From a bacterium (GTDB taxonomy: Bacteria > Myxococcota_A > UBA9160 > UBA4427), in NCBI GenBank assembly GCA_024742285.1, contig JANSYR010000001.1, forward strand, positions 1-64,000: a stretch of 64,000 bases of DNA, in the 5' to 3' direction. A program made the position numbers and the translations under genes. Shown here piece by piece: positions 7,904 through 17,148 of this stretch. The notes beneath the pieces were generated by a model. It saw only the letters and a program-made list of their open reading frames with translations. It was not told the DNA's origin and searched no databases. Every line of letters begins with the position of its first letter. Position 1 is the stretch's first letter.

Positions 7904-8953
7904 TCAGCTCGCGCCCGGAAGCGCCTCGCACGCCGCGAGGACGCCGCTCCAGGCACGAGCGTGCCCGACGATCGCCGCGCGAAGCGAGCCCGCGACGCCT
8001 GGATCGCTCTCCGACCCGGCGACCGCAACGCGATACGCCTGCATCGAGGCACTCGCCTCGATCGGATCCAGCGCTTCGAAGGCCGCCCGTACGCCTTCGG
8101 CCAGTCCCTGGGCGTCCCGATCGAGGTCGGCGAGCGGCCCCCGCACCGGTACGAAACGCTCCGAGAAGATCCGCACGAGCTGCCGCGCCGCGGCCGAGCA
8201 ACGGTCGGCCGGCACCGTCGCGACCAGTGCCGCGATCCGTTCGAGCTCGCTCGTCGCCGCCGCTGCGTCGCGCAACCGCGGCCCCGCGGCGGGATCGTCC
8301 CGGAGCTGTTCGAACGCATCCTGGAGCGCGTCGACGTCTCGGATGCGCATCGCCGAGGCGGCGGCCAGGAGCTGGCGCGCCCCGTCCTTCGGATCGCGCC
8401 CGCCGATCAACGCCGCGGGTCCCGACGAAAGAAACCGCTCGAGGTCCTCGTCGAGCCAGATCGCGTTCCATGCGTGACGCGAGAGCGCTCCCTGCTTGGC
8501 CACCAGGATCCCGGCCAGGCGATCGGCGCGTTCCTCGCCGAGCGTGGGAAGGCAGGCCTCGACCGCTCCGATCACGTCCAGCTCGTGCGCGAGTCGGCGC
8601 GTCGGCTGGAGCACGCGACCGAGTGCCGCGTTTCGGCTTGCGACCACTTCGGAGAGTCGGCAACCGATCGTGGCCAGGAAATCGAAGGGGCCGATCGTGT
8701 GATCGTCGACGGCCATGATCCGTTCGCGGCGAGGCGGGAGCGCGACGACGCGCGTCTCGACCGGCGAAGCCTCCCGGTTGAGCAGATCCTCGACGCCGGC
8801 GCGGACGTAGCGGAGTCGAACCGCCGTCGAGGGTTCCCCACAGCTCACGAGCCCGAGTGCCGACATCAGGAGCGCCCATCCACGCAGGGCGAGGCGGCTC
8901 ACCAGATCGCGACGGCGCGAGGCTCTGCGGTGCGCAAGGGGTCGACCCGGCAT
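7904..8953 (-). CDS. DUF3080-family lipoprotein
   Basis: 349 aa. An N-terminal hydrophobic stretch ends in lipobox LVSC (Cys38), so the mature protein is probably a membrane-anchored periplasmic lipoprotein. The segment IGPFDFLATIGCRLSEVVAS, then RNAALGRVLQPTRRLAHELD, matches the conserved core of DUF3080 (xxDFLxxxxCxLxxxIxxRNSxLGkVxxPSQrLxYE). Family function is unknown. It lies 40 bases upstream of nei on the same strand. The start is uncertain; the chosen ATG leaves a basic N-region of about 25 residues, and an internal ATG exists just before the lipobox but would be too short for a signal peptide. Confidence 0.72.
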   Translation of the reverse strand: MPGRPLAHRRASRRRDLVSRLALRGWALLMSALGLVSCGEPSTAVRLRYVRAGVEDLLNREASPVETRVVALPPRRERIMAVDDHTIGPFDFLATIGCRLSEVVASRNAALGRVLQPTRRLAHELDVIGAVEACLPTLGEERADRLAGILVAKQGALSRHAWNAIWLDEDLERFLSSGPAALIGGRDPKDGARQLLAAASAMRIRDVDALQDAFEQLRDDPAAGPRLRDAAAATSELERIAALVATVPADRCSAAARQLVRIFSERFVPVRGPLADLDRDAQGLAEGVRAAFEALDPIEASASMQAYRVAVAGSESDPGVAGSLRAAIVGHARAWSGVLAACEALPGAS

Positions 8954-8998
8954 GCGCAGACTCTAGCTTCTGCGCGGGGCGGGGACGCGGTTCTCGCG

Positions 8999-9841
8999 CT
9001 AGGTCAGGCCGAAGAGCCGGCGTGCGTTGCCCGCGAGGATCTTCCGTTTGTCCTCGTCCGGGAGCGCGCTGTCCAGGATCTGCGGCAGGAGATGGCTGAT
9101 CCGGCGTCCGACGGGCGTGGAATAGAGGTCGGTCCCGAAGACCACTCGGTCCGCGCCGAACGCGCGGGCGAAGTCTTCGATGAAGTCGAAGTTGTAGCTG
9201 AGGCTCGTGTCGAAGAGGATGTTGGGCGCGACCTCCGCGATGAAGAAGCACTCGCGCGTCGCTTCATACGAAGAGAACGGATCGAGGGCGAGCACCGGCG
9301 TGTCCGGGATCGAGCGCGCGAGGACCGCGAGCTTCCAGAGCGCTTCCTCCGGCGTCTCGTTCATCGCGTGGACGACGGGAACGAGACCCAGCTCGGCCAT
9401 CCGCTCGACGTAGGCGAGGATCCAACGGCTATCGAGGGAGACGCCCTGGAAACGCGTATGGAAGCTGATGCCCGCCAGGCCCAGCTCGTTCCGCGCGCGT
9501 TCGAGCTCCGCCAGACTCGCTTCCCCGTCTCTCGGTTCGACGATCCCGATCGCGGCGGGAAAGCGGTCGGGACGAGCATCGCGGTAGCGCGCGATCGCAT
9601 CGTTCTCCGCGCGGGTATCGGCGATCCCGTTCGCTCGTTCGTAGCCGTGGCCCGGAATCACGATCGCTCGTTCGACGTCCGCCGCGTCCATGATGCGCAG
9701 CCGGTCCTCGAGCTCGCGCACGCGATAGACCTCGGTCTCGGCATCGGGGGCCGACGAGAGGTCTCCGCCCAGGGCGCGAAAGGCGTTGCCGACGTGGTGG
9801 TGCACGTCGAGGACTTCGAACCCGTCTGAGGCGGCAACCAT
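8999..9841 (-). CDS. TIM-barrel amidohydrolase (ACMSD-like family)
   Basis: 280 aa. The N-terminal VLDVHHHVG gives the HxH metal motif. GISFHTRFQG, VHAMNETPEEALWKL and VVFGTDLYSTPVG supply the later barrel positions, with Asp in FGTD as the usual metal-ligand or base position. This is the amidohydrolase-related group that includes decarboxylases and lactone or amide hydrolases. AAGGAGA precedes ATG 9839-9841. It lies 85 bases downstream of the D-aminoacylase-type gene on the same strand and may act on its product. The substrate is unknown. Confidence 0.8.
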   Translation of the reverse strand: MVAASDGFEVLDVHHHVGNAFRALGGDLSSAPDAETEVYRVRELEDRLRIMDAADVERAIVIPGHGYERANGIADTRAENDAIARYRDARPDRFPAAIGIVEPRDGEASLAELERARNELGLAGISFHTRFQGVSLDSRWILAYVERMAELGLVPVVHAMNETPEEALWKLAVLARSIPDTPVLALDPFSSYEATRECFFIAEVAPNILFDTSLSYNFDFIEDFARAFGADRVVFGTDLYSTPVGRRISHLLPQILDSALPDEDKRKILAGNARRLFGLT

Positions 9842-9926
9842 CGCTTCTCCTTGCCGGAACCGGAGGCGAACTCGCTCCTGTACGAACGAACGCGACCGAC
9901 CCTTCGAGCTGCCGAGCTGGATCGAG

Positions 9927-11657
9927 CTATCGCGCCCCTGAAATCGAGACCGTGTCCGTGTCCGCGCCCGATCGCAGGATCCGACCCGGAAGCGCCTCGG
10001 TCGCGCGACCATCGACGACGATCGCTTCGCCGTTCACGAAGACACGGCGAATCCCCGTCGACTCGGCGAAGAGGCGTGCGGAGTCGCCTGGGAGGTCGTT
10101 GCGCTCGTGAATCATGCCGCTCCCGATCTCCTCGGGATCGAAGAGCACGAGATCCGCGTGATAGCCCTCCACGATCCGACCGCGGCCCCGCAGGCCGAAG
10201 AGCCGGGCGGGCCGATCCGTGAGGGCCTGGACCGCCTTCTCGATCGGCCAGAGCTTCCGCCCTCGGAGACAGTCCGCCAGGAAATCCGTCGTATACGGTG
10301 CGCCGCACATGCGATCGAGGTGGGCCCCCGCGTCCGAACCACCGAGGAGCGTGTGCCCGTTCTCCCAGGCCTGGCGTCGGAGCGCCCAGCTCTCGGCGTC
10401 GTCGTCCGGGGGATCGGGCCAGAGAACCGTCCGCAGGTCGTCTTCGAGGACGATGTCGATCAGCGTGTCGAAGTCGTCGGCGCCGCGCTCCGCCGCGATC
10501 TCCTTGACCAGCCGCCCGGTGAGCCCTTCGTTCGCGGAAGCAAACGTCTCGCCGATCCGGAAGTTCGGGAAGTCCGCGACGCGGGCGAAGACGCCGGCCT
10601 CCGGCGAACGCGAGCCTTCGAGGAGGCTCGCGCGGACGTCGGGCTTGCGGAGCTCCGCCATCCGCTCCTCGAGCGGAAGCGAGAGGATCGACCGCCAGCC
10701 CGGCAGCTGGTGGATCGGTGAATAGGTCAGGAAGCTCATCGTCAAGCCGACGAGCGTCGGCATCGTGAGCGCGACGACCTCGGCGCCCTGCTCCGCCGCC
10801 CTCTCCTGGGCGCCGAGCTGATTCGCGAAACGATCCGGCTCCTTCGAGTCGATCGTGAACACGTTCCAGTTGAGCGGCCGTCCCGCGCGCAGGGACATCC
10901 GCGTCATCAGGTCGACCTCGGCGTCGGCGAAGCCGTGGAGACAGCCGTCGGTGATGAACTCGAGGGTCGTGCCCTCGTGCTCCCCGGTCACGTCGCAGAG
11001 GGTGAGCAGCTCCTCCTCGCTCGCGGCCCGGGAAGGAACGGGCGCGCCGTCGCCATCGCTGTGGGTGAACGATCGCGAGGACGAGAGACCGAGGGCGCCG
11101 CTCCCGATCGAATCCCGTAGCAGGGCGGACATCGCTTCGACCTCGTCGTCGGTCGCCTCGTTGCCGACCGCGCGGTCGCCCATCACCGTCCGCCGGAGGG
11201 CGCAGTGTCCGACCAGGAAGCCCGCATTGACCGCCGTCTTCCCGTCGAGCCGCGCGAGCCATTCCCCGAAGCTCCGCCAGTCCCACTCGATCCCCTGTTC
11301 GAGGGCCTCGAGGGGCATCCCTTCCACGACCGACATCATGCGCCGGATGTAGTCCGCGTCGTCGGGCCCGAGCGGCGCGATCGAGAAGCCGCAGTTGCCT
11401 CCGATGATCGTGGTGACCCCGTGGAGATTCGAAGGCGAGGCGCTCGGATCCCAGGCGAGCTGGGCATCGTAGTGGGTGTGCGGATCGACGAAGCCGGGTG
11501 TGAGCATGAGCCCGCTCCCGTCGATCGTCTCGAGACCGGCTTCGTCACCGGAACCGACGAACGAGATCGTTCCTCCGCGCACACCCACGTCGCCGACGAA
11601 CCCCGGCGCTCCGGTCCCGTCGAGAATCGTGGCGCCCTTGATGACGATATCGGCCAT
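9927..11657 (-). CDS. N-acyl-D-amino-acid deacylase-type amidohydrolase
   Basis: 576 aa. It starts with the composite-domain signature DIVIKGATILDGTGAPGF, followed by the metal-binding FVDPHTHYDAQLAWDP and the GVTTIIGGNCGFSIAPL segment typical of D-aminoacylases. A late GGSDAGAH carries the catalytic Asp. The C-terminus returns to the beta-sandwich (GRGRIVEGYHADLVLFDPEE). GGGAG precedes the ATG. The family deacylates N-acyl-D-amino acids, but many environmental members have no known substrate. It starts 21 bases after the thiolase-like gene on the same strand. A paralogue lies at 60337-62034. Confidence 0.85.
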   Translation of the reverse strand: MADIVIKGATILDGTGAPGFVGDVGVRGGTISFVGSGDEAGLETIDGSGLMLTPGFVDPHTHYDAQLAWDPSASPSNLHGVTTIIGGNCGFSIAPLGPDDADYIRRMMSVVEGMPLEALEQGIEWDWRSFGEWLARLDGKTAVNAGFLVGHCALRRTVMGDRAVGNEATDDEVEAMSALLRDSIGSGALGLSSSRSFTHSDGDGAPVPSRAASEEELLTLCDVTGEHEGTTLEFITDGCLHGFADAEVDLMTRMSLRAGRPLNWNVFTIDSKEPDRFANQLGAQERAAEQGAEVVALTMPTLVGLTMSFLTYSPIHQLPGWRSILSLPLEERMAELRKPDVRASLLEGSRSPEAGVFARVADFPNFRIGETFASANEGLTGRLVKEIAAERGADDFDTLIDIVLEDDLRTVLWPDPPDDDAESWALRRQAWENGHTLLGGSDAGAHLDRMCGAPYTTDFLADCLRGRKLWPIEKAVQALTDRPARLFGLRGRGRIVEGYHADLVLFDPEEIGSGMIHERNDLPGDSARLFAESTGIRRVFVNGEAIVVDGRATEALPGRILRSGADTDTVSISGAR

Positions 11658-11678
11658 TCCAATCGCTCCCGCGCCGCA

Positions 11679-12869
11679 CTAGAGGCGCTTCAGGATCGCT
11701 CCCTGCGAGTTGAAGAAGAATCCACCGCACCCGATCAGCGCCGTCTTCGCGTCGTGGACCTGCCGCTCGCCGGCGTCGCCCCGCAGCTGCGTCACCGCTT
11801 CCCGCAGATGCCCCGTTCCCCGGGACGCCCCCTCGGACAGGGAGCCGCCGTGGGGATTCATCGGCACGCGGCCGTCGATCATCACGCAACCGAGCTCATC
11901 GTCCCAGTTGTCCTGCATCCACTGCCCCGCCTGCCCGGGCTTCGCGAAGCCCATGTTCTCGATCCAGCCGAGGGTGATGATGCTGAAGCCGTCGTAGGGG
12001 AAGAACACGTCGACGTCGTCGATCCAGACGTCGCTCCGCTCCTTGAGCGCCTCGACGACGACGTGCTGACCGTGTCGCGCGAGGGACGGCAGCTGGTCCT
12101 CGTCGTTCTCGCCGACCATGCCCGCCGTCGCCGCATGCACGACGACGGGGTTCTTCGTGAGCTTCTTCGCCTTCTCCGTCGTCGTCAGGATGAACGCGTC
12201 GGCGCCGTCGACCGGGATGTCCATGTCGAGCATGCAGAGCGGATCCCGGATCATGCGCGCCTCGAGGTACGCTTCCATCGTGAGCGGCGTCTTCATCGCC
12301 GCCTTCGGGTTCCTCGCCGCGTTCGCGCGCATGTTGAGCGCCACCCGGCCGAAGGTCTCTCGCGGCACGTCGTAGTCGTGGACGTACCGCGCGGCCCAGG
12401 CGGTGTACGCCGCCGACGGGTCGATCGACTCGGGCATCGGCGGCGCCTTGAGTCCTCCGCCCATCATCCCGCCCAGGTAGCTCCGGAAGGGATCCTTCGC
12501 TGCCGAGCGCGAGTTCCACGGCGCGCGCGTGAAGGCGTAGTAGAGGAGAACCGTGTCGCACTGGCCCGAAAAGATCGCCGTCATCGCGTCGACGAGGGCG
12601 AAGACCGCGACCGGCATCGGGCTCGAGTGGTGCGTGATGTCGCTCAGCCCCAGGATCGACGACATCTGGTTCGCCCGGGGCGCGCCCGGCTCGAGGGCCC
12701 CGACCACACCGTCGATCTCGCTCTTGTCGATCCCCGCATCACGGATCGCCGCGATACACGCCTCGGCCCCCAGCTTCGCCGGAGAAACGCCGCCCGCGTC
12801 TCGACTGAACTCGGTCGAGCCCACGCCGACGATCGCGATCTCGTCCCGCATCGGATTTCGTCGCGCCAT
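11679..12869 (-). CDS. Thiolase-fold protein, possible Ltp2-type aldolase
   Basis: 396 aa of the SCP-x/thiolase-like family. It begins IAIVGVGSTEFSRDAG and ends with a GMIDGRVPMNPHGG-like region and TALIGCGGFFFN. At the position where degradative thiolases carry the nucleophilic Cys (usually CASG), this protein reads HHSSPMPVAVFALVDA, so no cysteine is present. That fits thiolase-like aldolases of the Ltp2 type, which work with a DUF35 partner in sterol side-chain cleavage. The gene begins three bases after a DUF35 gene. The ribosome-binding site GGGAGGG lies inside the DUF35 end. The exact reaction is inference; a lipid-transfer role is the alternative. Confidence 0.75.
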   Translation of the reverse strand: MARRNPMRDEIAIVGVGSTEFSRDAGGVSPAKLGAEACIAAIRDAGIDKSEIDGVVGALEPGAPRANQMSSILGLSDITHHSSPMPVAVFALVDAMTAIFSGQCDTVLLYYAFTRAPWNSRSAAKDPFRSYLGGMMGGGLKAPPMPESIDPSAAYTAWAARYVHDYDVPRETFGRVALNMRANAARNPKAAMKTPLTMEAYLEARMIRDPLCMLDMDIPVDGADAFILTTTEKAKKLTKNPVVVHAATAGMVGENDEDQLPSLARHGQHVVVEALKERSDVWIDDVDVFFPYDGFSIITLGWIENMGFAKPGQAGQWMQDNWDDELGCVMIDGRVPMNPHGGSLSEGASRGTGHLREAVTQLRGDAGERQVHDAKTALIGCGGFFFNSQGAILKRL

Positions 12870-12872
12870 CGA

Positions 12873-13319
12873 TCAGCCCTCCCGCTTCTTGAACACGGGG
12901 AAGGGATGGCCGTAGCGTTCGGTCCAGGCGAGCTCGACGGGGAGACCGATCGCGACTTCCTCGACCGGCAGATCGATGACCGTGCTGCTGAAGCGCACGC
13001 CGTCCGTGCCGTCGAGGTCGACCGCGACGACGGGATGGGGCCCCTTCGCGTAGTCGACGCCCGGCGCGGGCGCGCCCTGGCGGAGATGCATCGCGAGATG
13101 GACCGTTCCCGTCCCCGCGACCTCCGTCGGGACGAGGTTCTCCGACCAGCAACCGGGACACACCGGCTTCGGCGGGTGATGGAATCGGCTGCAGTCCGCG
13201 CAGCGGTTGATCAGGAGCTTCTCGTCGAGCCAGCCACGGAAGTGGTGCTTCGAATCGTGGGAGATCTGGACCCACGGGAAGCGCTCGACCAGCTCGGCAT
13301 CGGAAACGGATTCGCTCAT
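12873..13319 (-). CDS. DUF35 zinc-ribbon/OB-fold protein, thiolase partner
   Basis: 148 aa. A rubredoxin-like zinc ribbon has Cys pairs CADC and CPGC separated by 12 residues, followed by an OB-fold (VPTEVAGTGTVHLAMHL, DGVRFSSTVID). DUF35 proteins bind CoA esters and form complexes with adjacent thiolase-fold enzymes. In Ltp2-ChsH2-type systems the DUF35 part is required for aldolase activity. Adjacency and near-overlap with the cysteine-less thiolase-like gene support such a complex here. AGAGG precedes the ATG. Confidence 0.85.
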   Translation of the reverse strand: MSESVSDAELVERFPWVQISHDSKHHFRGWLDEKLLINRCADCSRFHHPPKPVCPGCWSENLVPTEVAGTGTVHLAMHLRQGAPAPGVDYAKGPHPVVAVDLDGTDGVRFSSTVIDLPVEEVAIGLPVELAWTERYGHPFPVFKKREG

Positions 13320-13347
13320 CTTGCCTCTGGAATGGGGTGGTGCTGAC

Positions 13348-13383
13348 GAGACCGGCCCGTGGTCATCACCACGGGCCGGTCTC
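13348..13383 (-). terminator. 16-bp perfect hairpin, probable transcription terminator
   Basis: GAGACCGGCCCGTGGT and its exact complement are separated by the loop CATC. The hairpin lies 24 bases beyond the stop of the minus-strand amidohydrolase (13407) and 29 bases before the DUF35 start (13319). No U-tract follows on the minus strand, so it may be a weak or factor-assisted terminator, or an attenuating hairpin that separates two transcription units. Confidence 0.55.
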
Positions 13384-13406
13384 GGAAGGAGCCGAATGGA
13401 CCGCGG

Positions 13407-14573
13407 TCAGGCCTCGGGCGTCGGCGTGATGTCCGCTTCGAGATCGAGGTCGAAGTACTTCGCCGGGTTCTCGAGGAGCATCTGGTTGCGGAAGGACTCG
13501 TCGACGCCGTCGAAGGCGTCGTCGAGGAACTTCCGCGAGTTCGGGTAGGACCCGACCGAGTGCGGGAAGTCGGAGCCGAACATCAGCCGATCGAAGGGCA
13601 GGTGATCGCGCATCGCCACGCACTTCGGGTCGCGGATGATGCCGAACCAGAAGTGATCGAGGATGTACTCCGAAGGCTTCCGCTCGAGCTTCCGGTCGAA
13701 GGAGCCCCGGAAGATCTCGTAGTTGTCGTCGATCACGAACATGCCCCAGGGCAGCCAGCTCGCGTTGACCTCGGCGAAGTAGAACTGCAGATCCGGGAAG
13801 CGGTCGAGCGCCCCGGAGCAGATCAGCTGGCTCATGTTGTACATGGGCGGCTGGCCGCTCACGCGTTGGACGATGGTTCCTGCGAAGGGATCCGGACCGA
13901 CGCCGACGCCGACGCTGCTCATGTCGGGGGACATCTGACCGAAGCCGAAATGCGGCGAAAGCCTCATGCCGATCTCGAGACTGCGCTTCCAGAAGGCGTC
14001 GTCCTCGGGCTTCGAGAAGCCGGAGCCGTTCGGGAACATGTGGAGCGAGACGGAGCTGATCCCGTTGTCCTTCAGGAACTCGATCTCCGCGATCGCGTCG
14101 TCGACGCCGGTCGTCGGGACGACGCCGTTGCCGATCAGCCGATCCGGAGCGACCGCGCAGTAGTCCTTGGCGAGGAAGGTGTTGTACGCGCGGATCAGCG
14201 CGCGGTACACGTCCTTGTCCCCGATGTTCTCGATCGCTCTCGACGCGAAGATCGGCGGAAAGAGCACCTCGGCGTCGATCCCGTCGATGTCCTGCTCGCG
14301 GAGACGCTGCTCGGCGGAGCCCGCCCCTTCCGCCGCGGAGCCGTCCTCGTTGAAATAGCTGCCGCCCTCGGTCACGACCGGTCCGCGCCCGGTGATGTTC
14401 TGACCGTTCGGGATCAGCGGTTGCCCCTCGATCAGCCAGGCCTCACCGCCGGTGGCCAGCTTGACCAGTCGCGGCGCCCGGTCCTGATGGATCTCCGGCA
14501 TGTACTTGACCCAGGATTCCGGCGGCGTCTCGACGTGTCCGTCTCCCGAGATGATCTGGTACTTACGGCCCAT
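13407..14573 (-). CDS. Amidohydrolase family 2 protein
   Basis: 388 aa. The N-terminus IISGDGHVETPPESWV carries the DxH version of the first metal motif found in the amidohydrolase-2 group. FFAEVNASWLPWGMFVIDDN and a late LMFGSDFPHSVGSYPNS give the conserved downstream motif with catalytic Asp. GGAGGA precedes the ATG. It is flanked by the double CoA-transferase upstream (85 bases) and by a strong hairpin then the DUF35/thiolase pair downstream. Relatives include decarboxylases and hydrolases of ring-cleavage or terpenoid pathways. The substrate is not determinable. Confidence 0.82.
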   Translation of the reverse strand: MGRKYQIISGDGHVETPPESWVKYMPEIHQDRAPRLVKLATGGEAWLIEGQPLIPNGQNITGRGPVVTEGGSYFNEDGSAAEGAGSAEQRLREQDIDGIDAEVLFPPIFASRAIENIGDKDVYRALIRAYNTFLAKDYCAVAPDRLIGNGVVPTTGVDDAIAEIEFLKDNGISSVSLHMFPNGSGFSKPEDDAFWKRSLEIGMRLSPHFGFGQMSPDMSSVGVGVGPDPFAGTIVQRVSGQPPMYNMSQLICSGALDRFPDLQFYFAEVNASWLPWGMFVIDDNYEIFRGSFDRKLERKPSEYILDHFWFGIIRDPKCVAMRDHLPFDRLMFGSDFPHSVGSYPNSRKFLDDAFDGVDESFRNQMLLENPAKYFDLDLEADITPTPEA

Positions 14574-14658
14574 GGGGTGTCCTCCGTCGGTGGTGTCCCT
14601 CCTACGTTACACACTGGGCCGTTCGCCGCTGCCCCCCGATTTCCGCCGAGCGGAGGCC

Positions 14659-17079
14659 TCAGAGGAAGCTCGGACGGGTCCCGATCACCTGCTTCTCCTC
14701 GAGGGCGCGGATCTCTTCCTCCGACTGGCCGAGGCGCTCCCGGAGGATCTCCGCGTTGTGCTCCCCGAGGAGCGGCGGGAGGGTGCGGATCGCCGGCACG
14801 CCGTCGAAACGCACGGAAGAGCGCGGGTAGCCGATGCGACCCGCGAAGGGATGGTCGAGGAACTCGAGGAAGCCGCGGGCATCGAGGTGGGCGTGTCCCG
14901 GAACGTTCTCGCGCTGGTTGAGGAGCCAGCCGACCGGGACGCCCGCCGCCGAAAGGATGTCACTGATCTCGCTCGCATGTCGCCCGCGACACCACTCGGC
15001 GATCCCCCGATCGATCACGTCGGCCCCGGCGCGTCGACCGGCCTCGGTCGCGAAGGCGGGCTCCCCCGCCCACGCCGGATCGCCGAGCGCCCCGACGAGG
15101 GCGGCCCACTGCGCGTCGCTCGCGCACGCGATCGCCACCCAGCCGACCTCGTCCGGGTTCCGTTCGTCGCGACAGACGTAGACGCCCTGCGGCGAAGAGA
15201 CGGGCCCGACGTTGCCTTCGCGTTCGAGGAGCACGCCGTAGGCGGACTGTTCGACGGCCTGCTCGCCGGCCAGCAGCAGGCCGACCTCGAGAAGCGAGAC
15301 CTCGATCATCTGACCGCCGGCGCCCTGCGCCTTCCGCTCGAGGGCACCGAGGAGCGCGAGCACCGCGGTCATGCCCCCCACCGGATCGCAGATCCCCCGC
15401 GGCACCGTCGGCTCGCGATCGGGAAAGCCCGTGACCCAGGCGAGCCCCGAGGCCTGCTCGATCGTCATCGCGAAGCCCACACGATCCCGCCAGGGTCCGT
15501 CGAGCCCGAAGGCCGGCATCCGGATCAGGATCGCGTCCGGATTGAGCGCCTTCACCCCCGGCCCGTCGAACCCGAAGCGCTCCATCACCCGCGGCGAGAA
15601 GTTCTCGATCACCACGTCCGCCTGCCGCACGAGATCGCGTGCGAGGGCGAGCCCCTCCGCGTCGTCCAGATTCAGGGTGAGCGCCTTCTTGCCCGAATTC
15701 GCGCCGTGGAAGACCGGTGCCCACTCCCAGACGATGCCGTCCTCCGGAATGAAGCCCGAGGCGAAGCGCATGCCATCGGGGCGTTGGATCGACTCGACCT
15801 TGATGACCTCGGCGCCGAGCTCGGCGAGGGTGGACGCCGCGAAGGGACCGGCCCAGAAGGCCGTGAAGTCGACGACCTTGAGCCCCGCCAGCGGCGCGTC
15901 GCCCGCACCCACCGGAGGCCGCGCCGCGGGTCGCGGACCCAGCCCGCCCAGGATCTCGGCGTCGTGCTCGCCGAGCCCCGGCGCCTTCGTGAGCGGCGCG
16001 GCGTCGCCGTCCTCGAAGCGGAAGGGCACGCCGGGCACCCGGAAGCCCCCCGGATGCTCGCGGTAGAAGCCACGCGCGCGCATGTGATCCGTCTCGAGCA
16101 CCGTCTTCCCGTTTCCGATCGGCGCGACGGGGATCCGTAGCTGGATGCAGAGCTCGACGATCTCGTCGATCGAGTGCGCGCGCGTCCATGCCTGGATCTT
16201 CGCGAGGAGCTCTTCGCGGCGTTCGTACCGGACCTGTCCCAGACAGAGCGAATCGTCCGTCACCCACTCGGGCTGCTCGACCATCACGCAGAGGTCGTGC
16301 CACTGCTGCGAGGTCTGCGTCGAGAAGCCGATCATGCCGTCGCGGGTCGGCTCGATGGAAGGGATCTCCACCATGACCGGGAAGGGCTCCCCCGGTCGCA
16401 TCTGCCCCTGGATGAACTGGTAGGGCTGGAAACAGAGGATCATCGTCTCGAGCATCGACACGTCCGCGTGTCGACCGCGGCCGGTCTGGCGCGCCACGCG
16501 CCAGGCGATCGCCGCCGCGACCGAGGCGAAGTTCCCGGCGCAGTACTCACCGAGACGTCCGCCGGCCACGACGGGACCAAGATCCTCGTAGCCGCGCCCG
16601 GAGAAGGAGCCGGTCTCCGCCTGGAGCGTGAACTCCGTCGCCGCGCGGTTCGCCCAGGGTCCGTCCTGCCCGAAGGGCGTGATCGAGACGAGGCTCGCCG
16701 CGGGGTTCGCCGCCCGGATCGCCTCGAAGCCGATCCCACGCGCGTCGAGCCATCCCGGCTCGAAGCTCTCGACCACGACGTCGACGTCCGCAACCAGCCG
16801 GAGGAAGGTCGCGCGGTCCGCTTCGTCTTCGGCCAGGTCGAGCACGATGCTCTTCTTCGTCGCGTTCAGCCACTGGAAGAGCGCACCGTCTTCGCCCTCC
16901 GCCAGGGGGGCCGAACGCCCGAGCACCGCCGACGTCTTCATCCGGCGGAGCGGATCGCCGGAGGGCGGCTCGACCTTGACGATCTCCGCGCCCATGTCCG
17001 CGAGCAGGCGGGTTGCGAAGGGACCGGCGATCTCCGTGGAGAGGTCGAGAACGCGAAGGCCATCGAAGGGGGTCGGCAT
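14659..17079 (-). CDS. Tandem double-domain CaiB/BaiF CoA-transferase
   Basis: 806 aa, twice the usual length, made of two class III CoA-transferase units. Domain 1 starts GLRVLDLSTEIAGPFATRLL and domain 2 starts GLKVVDFTAFWAGPFAASTL near residue 395. In the catalytic position of formyl-CoA transferase (Asp169 in GDS), domain 1 has Glu (GRLGEYCAG) while domain 2 has Asp (GICDPVGGM). Single-domain members normally dimerise as interlocked rings, so the fusion may form a pseudo-dimer with two unequal sites. CAGGAGT precedes the ATG. CoA donor and acceptor are unknown. Confidence 0.87.
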   Translation of the reverse strand: MPTPFDGLRVLDLSTEIAGPFATRLLADMGAEIVKVEPPSGDPLRRMKTSAVLGRSAPLAEGEDGALFQWLNATKKSIVLDLAEDEADRATFLRLVADVDVVVESFEPGWLDARGIGFEAIRAANPAASLVSITPFGQDGPWANRAATEFTLQAETGSFSGRGYEDLGPVVAGGRLGEYCAGNFASVAAAIAWRVARQTGRGRHADVSMLETMILCFQPYQFIQGQMRPGEPFPVMVEIPSIEPTRDGMIGFSTQTSQQWHDLCVMVEQPEWVTDDSLCLGQVRYERREELLAKIQAWTRAHSIDEIVELCIQLRIPVAPIGNGKTVLETDHMRARGFYREHPGGFRVPGVPFRFEDGDAAPLTKAPGLGEHDAEILGGLGPRPAARPPVGAGDAPLAGLKVVDFTAFWAGPFAASTLAELGAEVIKVESIQRPDGMRFASGFIPEDGIVWEWAPVFHGANSGKKALTLNLDDAEGLALARDLVRQADVVIENFSPRVMERFGFDGPGVKALNPDAILIRMPAFGLDGPWRDRVGFAMTIEQASGLAWVTGFPDREPTVPRGICDPVGGMTAVLALLGALERKAQGAGGQMIEVSLLEVGLLLAGEQAVEQSAYGVLLEREGNVGPVSSPQGVYVCRDERNPDEVGWVAIACASDAQWAALVGALGDPAWAGEPAFATEAGRRAGADVIDRGIAEWCRGRHASEISDILSAAGVPVGWLLNQRENVPGHAHLDARGFLEFLDHPFAGRIGYPRSSVRFDGVPAIRTLPPLLGEHNAEILRERLGQSEEEIRALEEKQVIGTRPSFL

Positions 17080-17148
17080 GCGAGCACTCCTGACGGGACG
17101 CGGCGGCGTCCGGGTTCGAGAAGATAGATCCGTCGATCGCCCCTGCCC

